Assembly (NCBI GenBank): GCA_017544405.1 | Contig: JAFYEE010000036.1 | Span: forward strand, 1-41,335 | Reading direction: 5' to 3' | Length of the DNA: 41,335 nt | Source: Lachnospiraceae bacterium | GTDB taxonomy: Bacteria; Bacillota; Clostridia; Lachnospirales; Lachnospiraceae | Shown here: positions 1-7,469 of the stretch, piece by piece | How positions within the stretch are numbered: position 1 is the first letter of the stretch | Layout of the letters: every line of letters begins with the position of its first letter | The notes under the pieces: model-generated | Seen by the model: only the letters and a program-made list of their open reading frames with translations | Database searches by the model: none | What the model was told of the DNA's origin: nothing | Position numbers and translations under genes: made by a program

Positions 1-2
1 AA

Positions 3-76
<74 letters not shown>

Positions 77-105
77 GCAGTCTGCTCGCAAAACCGACAA
101 CGAGT

Positions 106-134
106 ATTGTACCCAATTCCCCCCGCGGTGTCAA
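106..134 (-). promoter_or_regulatory. sigma-A-type promoter of tRNA-Arg
   Basis: On the minus strand TTGACA (134-129), a 17-nt spacer and TACAAT (111-106) stand about 30 nt upstream of the tRNA-Arg 5' end. This suggests tRNA-Arg is transcribed on its own as well as, or instead of, by read-through from tRNA-Leu. Confidence 0.8.
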
Positions 135-177
135 TAAAAAATGGAAAAAAATCAAAAGAAAATAAGGGGACTTCCCA

Positions 178-259
178 TGCGGATAACAGGACTTGAACCT
201 GCACGCCTTGCGGCACAAGAACCTAAATCTTGCATGTCTACCAGTTTCATCATATCCGC
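178..259 (-). tRNA. tRNA-Leu (anticodon TAG)
   Basis: The reverse complement gives an 82-nt class II tRNA with a long variable arm. The acceptor stem is a perfect GCGGATA/TATCCGC pair, the discriminator is A, and the anticodon loop TTTAGGT gives anticodon TAG, which reads CTA/CTN leucine codons. CCA is not encoded. It lies 101 nt upstream of tRNA-Arg on the same strand. Confidence 0.97.
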
Positions 260-269
260 GAGCTTTCCT

Positions 270-298
270 ATTATATCCAAGAGGAAAAATTTTGTCAA
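270..298 (-). promoter_or_regulatory. consensus promoter of tRNA-Leu
   Basis: On the minus strand a perfect TTGACA (298-293), a 17-nt spacer and a perfect TATAAT (275-270) stand 10 nt upstream of the mature tRNA-Leu. It is divergent from the GGDEF-malQ promoter, with the 14-bp palindrome at 305-318 between the two. Confidence 0.88.
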
Positions 299-304
299 TT
301 TTTA

Positions 305-318
305 GGAAAACGATTTCC
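305..318. promoter_or_regulatory. candidate operator GGAAAACGATTTCC (copy 1)
   Basis: A 14-bp quasi-palindrome, GGAAA-ACGA-TTTCC, with a central CG as in LacI/CcpA-family operators. It is 8 nt upstream of the -35 box of the GGDEF-malQ promoter and 6 nt upstream of the -35 box of the divergent tRNA-Leu promoter. The identical 14-mer recurs at 36782-36795 upstream of pulA at the same distance (31 nt) from the -10 box. It resembles a cre site but differs from the consensus at two outer positions. The binding protein is not identified; the operator role is inference. Confidence 0.55.
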
Positions 319-326
319 AATATTTC

Positions 327-355
327 TTGAAAACTGCCCGAGGATATTGTAAGAT
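327..355 (+). promoter_or_regulatory. promoter of the GGDEF-malQ unit
   Basis: TTGAAA (327-332), a 17-nt spacer and TAAGAT (350-355) give an expected start near 362, just before the Shine-Dalgarno bases GAAAGGA and the ATG at 379. The leader is therefore very short. Confidence 0.7.
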
Positions 356-378
356 ACAAAGATGAAAGGAAGATATCG

Positions 379-2079
379 ATGGTTGACAGCAAAGTAACTG
401 TAAAAATATACATGGGTATCCTGCTGGTGATCCTGGGCATCACGTTTCTTCTGACCATCGGAGGCAGGCTGCGGATTCAGAACGCTACCGATCACGGAAC
501 CTATACGGTGCGGACGGATCTGAAAGCAGATCAGGTGGAGAGTACGTCCTATCCGGTCGGCATTGCCGATCGATATATTCTGGACTCTGGATGGTCCATG
601 GCAGAGAGCTCCCATCTGGTGTTTTTTACCAAGCATTCCAATGTGCAGGTGTACGCCGATGGGGAATGTCTCTATGAGATGGAACTGGATCCCGCCGGCA
701 CGCACGGATACAGCACGGGACATGTATGGAATATGATCTCCCTGCACGGCTATGAAGGAAAGCAGCTGGATATCCTTGTCATCCCGTTGTACAGGCAGGT
801 CATCGGAGATAACATCGTTTTTTATTTCGGAGAAGAATCGGAGATCATCGATGCGATCAGCACCGCGGGAACTCCCTCCATGGTTCTCTTTGCCATGATC
901 GGCTTTTTGGGACTGATCTTTCTGATCACCAGTCCGCTTTTTCGCAATCAGAAGCGCAATGTCGCCGTGGCGCTCCTCGGCGTCTTTTCCATGGAACTCG
1001 GTACCTGGGGTGTGATGGAGCAAAATGCGTTCACGATCCTCGGGATCAATCCGGTGCCTGCGGCTGCGTTCGTTTTCATGCTCCTGGCGTCTCTGCCGCT
1101 CTCGCTCCTGCTGTGCTTCCGGGAGCTGCTTCCGGATCGGAACGATCGCTTTACCCAAATCGTATGCAGCTTTGACATAGGCTGTCTGGGGTTTGTGATC
1201 CTGACCCAGCTCATGAGGATCCTTCAGCTCCGCCAGACACTGGCGCTGACGCATCTGCAGATCGTGGTCACCATTGTATGTCTGATCCGCATGCTTTTCC
1301 TGGAAAGAAGAGAACACAAGGATGAGACCTTTACCAAATGGGTGGTCGTAGGGATCCTGTGCTGCTTTGTCGGCGCGCTGACGGATATTCTGGTTTATTA
1401 TATTGAGCCGGACCTTCCGCGTGTCGGAACGGCCCTTGGATTTTTGCTCTTTATTTTATTCCTCGGGATGAGTATGCTGCGGCAGATGCAGCACCTGGTG
1501 GATGTGGGCGACAAGGCGGTGTCCTTCGAACGAATCGCTTTCCATGACCAGCTGACCGGCGTGATGAACCGCGCGGCCTACGCCTACGATACCGGATCGC
1601 CGGAATTTCGCAAAGAAGGCTGCATCGTCGTTGCTTTTGACCTGAACAATCTCAAGGCGTGCAACGATAAGCTCGGACATGATCGCGGAGATGTTTATAT
1701 CAGCGAGAGTGCCCGCCTGATCCGCGAGACCTTCGGACTCTACGGAAGCATCTACCGCATGGGCGGAGACGAATTTTGCTGCCTGCTGCATGATGTGCGT
1801 CTGGAAAAAGTGCGGGAGCTGGTGGCGGAGCTGCGGGAAGAGAGCGCGGATTGGAATCGTCATTCGCAGGATATCGTGATGCAGATCGCCTGCGGATATG
1901 AGATGTACGATGTCCGTATCGACTATGATATCGCCGATACGAGCAGGCGTGCGGACAAGATGATGTACCGGGATAAATTTGATCTGAAACAGAAGATGAA
2001 AGAAGAGAATGTTGCCATTGAAAATATGGTAGCCGCAGGTCTCATGGCAGAGGAGGACCCCAAACATGAAGAAACTTGA
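379..2079 (+). CDS. membrane-bound GGDEF protein (putative diguanylate cyclase)
   Basis: A 566-residue protein that probably makes cyclic di-GMP from two GTP at the membrane in response to an outside signal. Residues about 12-31 form a first membrane helix. About 32-165 is a beta-rich extracellular region that may fold as a ligand-binding jelly roll like 7TMR-DISMED2. About 168-370 is a block of several membrane helices, and about 385-545 is the GGDEF domain. The active-site loop is an intact GGDEF at residues 462-466, preceded by RM and followed by C. No RxxD inhibitory site is visible at the expected place just upstream, so product inhibition may be absent. The ATG is preceded by GAAAGGA. 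The last 14 nt overlap malQ, so the two are co-transcribed and probably translationally coupled. The input ligand is unknown; the link to malQ suggests a carbohydrate-related signal, which is inference. Confidence 0.85.
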   Translation: MVDSKVTVKIYMGILLVILGITFLLTIGGRLRIQNATDHGTYTVRTDLKADQVESTSYPVGIADRYILDSGWSMAESSHLVFFTKHSNVQVYADGECLYEMELDPAGTHGYSTGHVWNMISLHGYEGKQLDILVIPLYRQVIGDNIVFYFGEESEIIDAISTAGTPSMVLFAMIGFLGLIFLITSPLFRNQKRNVAVALLGVFSMELGTWGVMEQNAFTILGINPVPAAAFVFMLLASLPLSLLLCFRELLPDRNDRFTQIVCSFDIGCLGFVILTQLMRILQLRQTLALTHLQIVVTIVCLIRMLFLERREHKDETFTKWVVVGILCCFVGALTDILVYYIEPDLPRVGTALGFLLFILFLGMSMLRQMQHLVDVGDKAVSFERIAFHDQLTGVMNRAAYAYDTGSPEFRKEGCIVVAFDLNNLKACNDKLGHDRGDVYISESARLIRETFGLYGSIYRMGGDEFCCLLHDVRLEKVRELVAELREESADWNRHSQDIVMQIACGYEMYDVRIDYDIADTSRRADKMMYRDKFDLKQKMKEENVAIENMVAAGLMAEEDPKHEET

Positions 2080-3589
2080 GTTGCACACGAGAAGAGCCGG
2101 AATACTGCTTCCCATTTCCAGCCTTCCTTCCCCGTACGGGATCGGAACCTTCGGGCGGGAGGCGTATGCCTTTGTGGACTTTCTGGAGAAAGCGGGACAG
2201 TGCCTCTGGCAGATCCTGCCGCTGGGGCCGACCGGCTATGGCGATTCCCCTTACCAGTCCTTCTCGACCTTTGCGGGCAATCCGTATTTTATCGATCCGG
2301 AGGAACTCGTTCGCAAGGGCTTCCTGAAAAAAGAGGAGTGCGAGGCCTGTGACTGGGGTGACAACGCAGGCTATGTCGATTATGAGAAAATCTACCTCTC
2401 CCGCTTCGATCTCCTGAAGAAGGCTTTCGAGCGGGCGAAGGCCAAGGGCTTCCTGAATCATGCGGATTACCTTTCCTTCCAGGTGGAAAACGGCGAATGG
2501 CTCGAGGACTATGCCCTCTACATGGCGATCAAGAATAAGTTCGGCGGCGTCAGCTACCTCGAATGGGACGAGGACATTCGTCTGCGCAGGAAGAAGGCGA
2601 TGGAAAAATACCGCAGAGAACTTTCCACGGAGATGGATTTCTACAAGTTCCAGCAGTACCTCTTTTTCACGCAGTGGAAGAAGCTGAAGGCCTATGCCAA
2701 CAAAAAGGGGATTCAGATCGTGGGCGATATCCCCATCTATGTATCTCCGGACGGATCCGATACCTGGGCGCATCCCGAGCTCTTCCAGCTCGACGAAAAG
2801 GGCTATCCCACAGCGGTGGCCGGCTGCCCGCCCGACTGCTTCTCCGAGACGGGACAGCTCTGGGGCAATCCGCTTTACGCCTGGAAGCAGCATAAGAAGA
2901 CCGGCTATGAATGGTGGCTGAAGCGCCTGAAGGCATGCTTTGATCTCTATGACATCGTGCGCATCGATCATTTCCGCGGATTCGATGAATACTGGTCGAT
3001 TCCCTTCGGAGACAAGACGGCGGTGAACGGCAAGTGGAAGAAGGGCCCCGGCTATGATCTCTTCAAAAAGGTGAAGGAGGAGCTCGGTGATCGCCCCGTG
3101 ATCGCGGAGGACCTCGGCTTTATGACCGACAGCGTCATCCGTCTGGTCAGGAAGACCGGCTATCCCGGCATGAAGATCATGCAGTTTGCCTTTGAGGCTT
3201 ACGGCAACAGCGAGCACATTCCTTACAATTATGACCGCAACTATGTCGTCTATACCGGCACCCATGACAACGATACCCTGGTGACGGCGGTGAAGAATCT
3301 CTCCGCGAAGGACGCGAAATATGCCATGAAATACATGGGCGTGGAAAAGCGCAAAGATCTTCCGAAGGCCTACATCCGGTTTGCCATGGGAAGCAGTGCG
3401 GACACCTGCATCATCCCGATGCAGGACTATCTGGGACTGGACAATTCGGCGCGCATGAATCTGCCTTCCACACTGGGTCAGAACTGGAAGTGGAGACTGC
3501 GCAGCGCGGATCTCACCCCGGAGCTGGCGAAGGAGCTTAAGGAGCTGGTCCGCGTCTACGGACGTACCGGCAAGGTATCCTCAAAATAA
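2066..3589 (+). CDS. malQ: 4-alpha-glucanotransferase (amylomaltase, GH77)
   Basis: Cytoplasmic enzyme that moves alpha-1,4-glucan segments between maltodextrins and releases glucose, completing use of maltose and starch fragments. The 507-residue length is normal for bacterial GH77. The N-terminal RRAGILLPISSLPSPYGIG and QILPLGPTG segments are typical of the family. The likely catalytic residues are all present: nucleophile Asp301 in RIDHFRGF, acid/base Glu348 in VIAEDLG and Asp401 in THDND. The ATG lies inside the end of the GGDEF gene and has GAGGAGGA upstream. There is no signal peptide. It probably works on maltodextrins made outside the cell by the pullulanase encoded at 33943-36699, whose promoter carries the same 14-bp motif as this operon. 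Confidence 0.96.
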   Translation: MKKLELHTRRAGILLPISSLPSPYGIGTFGREAYAFVDFLEKAGQCLWQILPLGPTGYGDSPYQSFSTFAGNPYFIDPEELVRKGFLKKEECEACDWGDNAGYVDYEKIYLSRFDLLKKAFERAKAKGFLNHADYLSFQVENGEWLEDYALYMAIKNKFGGVSYLEWDEDIRLRRKKAMEKYRRELSTEMDFYKFQQYLFFTQWKKLKAYANKKGIQIVGDIPIYVSPDGSDTWAHPELFQLDEKGYPTAVAGCPPDCFSETGQLWGNPLYAWKQHKKTGYEWWLKRLKACFDLYDIVRIDHFRGFDEYWSIPFGDKTAVNGKWKKGPGYDLFKKVKEELGDRPVIAEDLGFMTDSVIRLVRKTGYPGMKIMQFAFEAYGNSEHIPYNYDRNYVVYTGTHDNDTLVTAVKNLSAKDAKYAMKYMGVEKRKDLPKAYIRFAMGSSADTCIIPMQDYLGLDNSARMNLPSTLGQNWKWRLRSADLTPELAKELKELVRVYGRTGKVSSK

Positions 3590-3630
3590 AGGCTCGCGGG
3601 CCGCTGCCACGCGAAAAAAGCCGCACGAAA

Positions 3631-3682
3631 ATCCCCGGAACGCTGCTCTAAAAAGAGAAAGCAGGTTCCGGGGATGTTTTTT
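3631..3682 (+). terminator. Rho-independent terminator after malQ
   Basis: A perfect 11-bp stem, ATCCCCGGAAC (3631-3641) with GTTCCGGGGAT (3665-3675), is followed by GTTTTTT. A run of four A on the left side (TTTT on the minus strand) may also let it serve the convergent CYTH unit. Confidence 0.9.
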
Positions 3683-3728
3683 GCCGGCTGACAGGTCTTC
3701 CTTCGGAGGCTTCCGAAAAGAGGCGTCC

Positions 3729-4241
3729 TCAGGTTTCCGGATCCGATTTGATCAGATCCATCATGGACATGGTCGAATTGTGATAGCGTGTATCGTAGGT
3801 TACCTCCTCGCCGAACCAGTCGGGAGGGAGGAAGGACTCGGCTGCTTCCTTGCTTCCGAATTCCACTTCCGCCATCACCAGAGGTGCGAACGGGTCGTTG
3901 AAGATGTCCAGCTCGATGAGCAGCGTATAGCCGTCCGGCGGCTGCGGAGAGCCTTCGACCACCTTGGGATTCACCAGGGGGATCAGATAACGGCGCTTCG
4001 AAATGACATTACCGTCAGCTTTCAGCAGCAGATGATTGTATCCTTCCGCGGTCAGAGGGAGGTTGCTTTCCTCGCGGGCCATCAGCCCGGAACCCTTATA
4101 GGTCAGATAATAATTTTCATCCTCGCGCCGGATCCGAATCACGGGATTCGTGCACAGATAAGCCTGTTCGATCCTGAGATACTGGTACTGCTCCAGATTC
4201 TCCGGGAGCTTTGAAATTAAAAATTTACGTTCGATTTCCAT
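3729..4241 (-). CDS. CYTH domain protein
   Basis: A 170-residue single-domain protein. The N-terminal MEIERKFL carries the ExExK signature of the CYTH fold (CyaB adenylate cyclase/thiamine triphosphatase). Alternating charged strands such as IRIRRED, YYLTYKG and LLIELD line the tunnel that binds triphosphates and divalent metal. Bacterial members of this size are mostly inorganic triphosphatases; a class IV adenylate cyclase activity is less likely and cannot be told from sequence alone. It is the last gene of a minus-strand unit (DUF4317, DJ-1/PfpI, CYTH), 26 nt after the DJ-1 gene. An AAAGGA lies about 13 nt before the ATG, a rather long spacing. Confidence 0.85.
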   Translation of the reverse strand: MEIERKFLISKLPENLEQYQYLRIEQAYLCTNPVIRIRREDENYYLTYKGSGLMAREESNLPLTAEGYNHLLLKADGNVISKRRYLIPLVNPKVVEGSPQPPDGYTLLIELDIFNDPFAPLVMAEVEFGSKEAAESFLPPDWFGEEVTYDTRYHNSTMSMMDLIKSDPET

Positions 4242-4267
4242 GGTACCGTACTGTTCCTTTACTGTCC

Positions 4268-4843
4268 TTAATCATAATAAACAATGGCTTTGCCGACCTG
4301 GTATGCCTTCTCCGGTCCGGCAAAGACGGTGGCGATGGCGAGTGCAAAATCAATGCTCTTGCCCATGCCGCGTCCGGTGATGAATTTGGCGTCGTATTTA
4401 TCTCCGCCGGGATCGGTCACTGCGCCGTTGTCCGTGAAGATGATCGCCCCTTCGAGCTCGTGCTCGAGTCCGGGATAGCAGGTAGCCTTGCGTCCGCGGA
4501 GCAGTCCCATGTGACCGAGGATGGTGGGGGCCGCGCAGATGGCACCGATGTATTTTCCTTCGTGGGCGAAATGCTTCAGCGCTTCCTTCAGCGGCTCACA
4601 GCGCTCAAGATTCTCCGTGCCCTTTTTGCCGCCCGGCAGGATCAGCATATCATAATCGTCGAAAGAAATCTCCTTCAAAATCCGATCGGCCCGCACCGGG
4701 ATCCCGTGGGAGCCGAGGACATCAGCACCGTCATGGATGGAAACGGTATCGATCTCAAGCCCGCAGCGTCTGCAGACATCCACCACGGTCAGCCCTTCGA
4801 TCTCTTCGAATCCTTCCGCCAGAAATAGTGCGAGTTTATGCAT
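4268..4843 (-). CDS. DJ-1/PfpI family protein
   Basis: A 191-residue cytoplasmic protein with the flavodoxin-like DJ-1/ThiJ/PfpI fold. The conserved reactive cysteine is Cys103 in the nucleophile elbow AICAAPT, and the acidic partner is Glu16 in GFEEIE, as in YajL and human DJ-1. Family members have been described as protein or glyoxal deglycases, chaperones or oxidative-stress factors, and the exact reaction is disputed. The DEMGL-like segment DDYDMLILPGG is also present. The start overlaps the end of the upstream DUF4317 gene by 8 nt, and two purine-rich sites (AAGGAGG and GGAGG) precede the ATG, so translation is probably coupled. A thiamine-kinase type role (ThiJ) is not supported by the neighbours. 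Confidence 0.9.
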   Translation of the reverse strand: MHKLALFLAEGFEEIEGLTVVDVCRRCGLEIDTVSIHDGADVLGSHGIPVRADRILKEISFDDYDMLILPGGKKGTENLERCEPLKEALKHFAHEGKYIGAICAAPTILGHMGLLRGRKATCYPGLEHELEGAIIFTDNGAVTDPGGDKYDAKFITGRGMGKSIDFALAIATVFAGPEKAYQVGKAIVYYD

Positions 4844-5987
4844 CCTCCAGTTTCCTCCTTGCTTTCACATTGATTCCGTTGACTTCCACTTCGCCGTTTA
4901 ATTCGATCAGCAGGCAGGGTCTTCCGTCCACCTCTCCCTCATCGATGAGGTCGGTGCGGTCGGGCTTTACCTTGATCGTAACGTCCGGGGTCTTCACATC
5001 GAAGGACCGGGCACTGTACACATTGCTGACCCGAAGCTCCGGATCCGCGCCCACACTTCCGACACTCACGTCATAATGACGGTCAAAATCTTCCAGTCGG
5101 TCATTCGCCACGCCGCTGGACGCAAAGATGTTTTTCACTTCCGCACGGTCCAGCACCAGAGGCTGTGTCTCGTCCTGATGATCGGCGATGAACTCTCCCA
5201 TTTTTTCGTGAATATTCTTCACCCGGTCGAATTCGCATCCGTCGCCGAGGGTCTCCTCCACCAGCGCCTGGAAGGTCTCCTTCTGGCTGATGGCGGACAT
5301 GGGACGCCGGCATCCGAGCATCCGGTCGATAAATTCCTCGCCCAGATTCTCCGCATCCTTGGAATAGTAAAGGATGCTGTGTACATCGGCGCTGCGGTCG
5401 TTGAAGGCCGGGAAGAGAAATCCGTTCAGCGGCAGATCCACGATCCAGTCGCGCGTGCGATTGTGGAATTCATTGGTGACCGGGTCGTAGGAGAGTCCGG
5501 GATCGGAGAGCTTCACCGGACACAGGACCGTCAGAAGGTATTCGTAGACCTCCTCGGAGGCATCCTCCATCTCGAATCCGTCGCGCGCCTGCCCCGGCAC
5601 GTCATACGCGTCGTGGACGACGAGGATCAGATAGTTGCCGACGAATTCGTAGGACGCGATGATACGGTCAAAATATTCCTCCACGAGCGCGTCGTCCTTC
5701 AGTCCGCTCGCGCGCAGGCGCATGAGAAATTCCTGCTGTCCGCCCGGCTTCTCCGCATCCTCCGTAACCTGCAGATCGATCGAATTCTTGCCGAGGGTGC
5801 CGGAGAGCGGCTTTCGCAGAATCTCGAAATACTTGAACATCTCCTCCTCGGGGAGGCTTAAAAAGGAATGGCCGAAGGTGGTTTTTTTGTTTTTATCCCC
5901 GTCCACGTAGCAGCCGCAGATCCGGGTGATGGAGCAGCGTTTCTGGGTCAGGAGCTTTTTGAGCTCCGAGGTTTCGGACTTGATCAT
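4836..5987 (-). CDS. DUF4317 domain-containing protein
   Basis: A 383-residue protein that I recognise as the DUF4317 family of Lachnospiraceae and related clostridia, from the start MIKSETSELKKLL, the ITRICGCYVDGDK segment and the overall layout. It has no signal peptide or membrane helix, is strongly acidic and has no known catalytic motif; its function is unknown. I chose the ATG at 5987 because AAAAGGAGTT lies 5-8 nt upstream; a longer frame starting 19 codons earlier has no such site. It is the first gene of the minus-strand unit with the DJ-1 and CYTH genes, under a promoter at 6075-6102 that is back-to-back with the pyrE promoter. Confidence 0.82.
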   Translation of the reverse strand: MIKSETSELKKLLTQKRCSITRICGCYVDGDKNKKTTFGHSFLSLPEEEMFKYFEILRKPLSGTLGKNSIDLQVTEDAEKPGGQQEFLMRLRASGLKDDALVEEYFDRIIASYEFVGNYLILVVHDAYDVPGQARDGFEMEDASEEVYEYLLTVLCPVKLSDPGLSYDPVTNEFHNRTRDWIVDLPLNGFLFPAFNDRSADVHSILYYSKDAENLGEEFIDRMLGCRRPMSAISQKETFQALVEETLGDGCEFDRVKNIHEKMGEFIADHQDETQPLVLDRAEVKNIFASSGVANDRLEDFDRHYDVSVGSVGADPELRVSNVYSARSFDVKTPDVTIKVKPDRTDLIDEGEVDGRPCLLIELNGEVEVNGINVKARRKLEDA

Positions 5988-6074
5988 GTGTGAACTCCTT
6001 TTCGGAAAATCGGAATGTGATGACGCAAACTGTTTCGTTTCCACGATCCTTTCCAGGTTCCGACATCAAGCAAT

Positions 6075-6102
6075 ATCATAGCATGATTTGCGTCAGGTTC
6101 AA
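6075..6102 (-). promoter_or_regulatory. promoter of the DUF4317 unit
   Basis: On the minus strand TTGAAC (6102-6097), a 16-nt spacer and TATGAT (6080-6075) lie about 90 nt upstream of the DUF4317 start. Its -35 box is only 4 nt from the -35 box of the divergent pyrE promoter, so the two may compete for polymerase. Confidence 0.6.
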
Positions 6103-6106
6103 AGGG

Positions 6107-6135
6107 TTGAAATCGAAAGGGGAGATTGTTAAAAT
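6107..6135 (+). promoter_or_regulatory. promoter of pyrE
   Basis: TTGAAA (6107-6112), a 17-nt spacer and TAAAAT (6130-6135) predict a start near 6142 and a leader of about 25 nt before the pyrE ATG. This leaves no room for a PyrR-type attenuator. Confidence 0.75.
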
Positions 6136-6167
6136 GGTGAAGAGATTTTCAGAGGAAAGGAAGTAAA

Positions 6168-6848
6168 ATGGAAGCCTACAAGCAGGAATTTATTGAATTT
6201 ATGGTGGATTGCGATGTGCTGAAGTTCGGAGATTTCACGCTGAAAAGCGGTCGCAGATCGCCCTTTTTTATGAACGCGGGAGCGTATGTCACGGGAGCAC
6301 AGCTTTCGAAACTGGGTGAGTATTATGCCCAGGCGATCCATGAGCATTACGGAGATGATTTTGATGTGCTCTTCGGACCGGCGTACAAAGGGATCCCGCT
6401 CAGCGTGGCCACCGCCATCGCATACAGCCGCCTCTACGGGAAGGAGATCCGCTACTGCTCCAACCGCAAGGAGGTCAAGGATCACGGCGATGTCGGCATT
6501 CTGCTCGGAAGCAAGCTCCGCGACGGTGACCGTGTGGTCATCATTGAGGATGTCACCACCTCGGGCAAGTCGATCGAGGAGACCTTCCCGATCCTGCAGT
6601 CGCAGGCGAAGGTGGAGATTGTCGGACTGATCGTGTCCCTGAACCGTATGGAGAAGGGCCTTTCCGGAAATGGGAGCGCGCTTCGCGAGATCAGTGAAAA
6701 ATACGGCTTCCCTACGAACGCGATCGTCTCCATGCAGGACGTGTTAGAGCACCTGTACAACAAGACAGTGGGCGGTCGTGTGCTGATCGATGATGCCATG
6801 AAGGCTTCCATCGATGCTTATTATGAGCAGTACGGCGCCAGAGATTAA
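6168..6848 (+). CDS. pyrE: orotate phosphoribosyltransferase
   Basis: Cytoplasmic enzyme of UMP synthesis that joins orotate and PRPP to give orotidine 5'-phosphate. The 226-residue length fits the longer bacterial form. The PRPP-binding motif VVIIEDVTTSGKS lies around residues 124-136, with the acidic pair near Glu127-Asp128. The FTLKSGRRSPFF segment near residues 23-34 and the catalytic loop RKEVKDHG are as in characterised PyrE. AGAGGAAAGGAAG lies just before the ATG. It has its own promoter and is not next to the other pyr genes; carA and carB, which supply the pathway, lie 16 kb downstream. Confidence 0.96.
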   Translation: MEAYKQEFIEFMVDCDVLKFGDFTLKSGRRSPFFMNAGAYVTGAQLSKLGEYYAQAIHEHYGDDFDVLFGPAYKGIPLSVATAIAYSRLYGKEIRYCSNRKEVKDHGDVGILLGSKLRDGDRVVIIEDVTTSGKSIEETFPILQSQAKVEIVGLIVSLNRMEKGLSGNGSALREISEKYGFPTNAIVSMQDVLEHLYNKTVGGRVLIDDAMKASIDAYYEQYGARD

Positions 6849-6882
6849 CGCGGCGGGACGAAACCGGAAGGAGGATTAAGAA

Positions 6883-7035
6883 ATGGACGAACATGTTTAT
6901 AAGGTCATGAGAGGAACCGGCGGCTGGAACATCGCGCTTGGGATTGTTTCCATTGTCCTCGGCATCGGCGCGGGCATCCTGCTGATCATCTCGGGGGCGA
7001 AGCTCCTGGGCGAGAAGGGGAAGATTATATTCTGA
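6883..7035 (+). CDS. 50-residue membrane peptide, unrecognised
   Basis: A short gene with a strong GGAAGGAGG site 7 nt before the ATG. The peptide starts MDEHVYKVMRGTGGW, then has one long hydrophobic Gly/Ile-rich stretch (about residues 15-43) that would make a single membrane helix or a tight hairpin, and ends in the basic segment GEKGKIIF. It lies 34 nt after pyrE and 58 nt before another small membrane protein, so the three are probably co-transcribed. I do not recognise a family. The support is the ribosome site, the clean hydrophobic pattern and the position. Confidence 0.65.
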   Translation: MDEHVYKVMRGTGGWNIALGIVSIVLGIGAGILLIISGAKLLGEKGKIIF

Positions 7036-7093
7036 TTGAAAGGGCAGCTTCGCCGGGGCGGGGTTGCCTTTTTCCGGCAAAGAGGAGCGCAGC

Positions 7094-7405
7094 TTGAAGA
7101 AAAACAGACTCATGTTCACCAACAAAAAGCACCCTGCGGTGGCTTATATTTCCACGATCCTGGGCGCGATCTCCGTCATGAGCCTGATCTACGCCGCTTT
7201 CAGCAGTTTCACGCGGCAGGGGGCGGTCACGGGTCGGTACGGGTTCGGAATCGCTCTGGCCATGCTCTATTCGCTGGCGGGGCTGGTGCTGGCCTTGATC
7301 GGCCTGCGCAAGGAGGATGTCCTGCGCACCTTTTCCGTGATCGGCGCGGTTCTGAATGTGCTGGCGCTTCTCATGTGCGGGTTCTTGCTCTGGATCCCGA
7401 CCTGA
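7094..7405 (+). CDS. small membrane protein, DUF6142-like
   Basis: About 103 residues with three hydrophobic stretches (HPAVAYISTILGAISV, FGIALAMLYSLAGLVLALIGL and TFSVIGAVLNVLALLMCGFL), so probably a three-helix integral membrane protein. The NRLMFTNKKHPA start and the general pattern resemble small Lachnospiraceae proteins filed as DUF6142; that match is from memory and only moderately sure. I chose the TTG at 7094 because GAGGAG lies 6 nt before it; an ATG at 7064 would add 10 residues but lacks a good ribosome site. It follows the 50-residue membrane peptide. Function unknown. Confidence 0.68.
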   Translation: MKKNRLMFTNKKHPAVAYISTILGAISVMSLIYAAFSSFTRQGAVTGRYGFGIALAMLYSLAGLVLALIGLRKEDVLRTFSVIGAVLNVLALLMCGFLLWIPT

Positions 7406-7435
7406 GGGGCTCCTGCGGCCGGATTCTACAAAATA

Positions 7436-7462
7436 TAGTTTTTTTCGGGGGGAAAATAACTA
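7436..7462. promoter_or_regulatory. inverted repeat upstream of the purE promoter
   Basis: TAGTTTTTTTC (7436-7446) pairs with GAAAATAACTA (7452-7462) with one T-T mismatch around a GGGGG loop. It ends 7 nt before the -35 box of the purE promoter. It could be a regulator site or a weak terminator for the upstream membrane-protein genes. It is not a good terminator because no T-run follows the stem. Confidence 0.4.
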
Positions 7463-7469
7463 AATCTAG

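Noticed and set aside
305..318. Calling the 14-mer a true CcpA cre site
   Set aside because: Aligned on the central CG it differs from the cre consensus at two conserved outer positions, so a different LacI-family protein is as likely.
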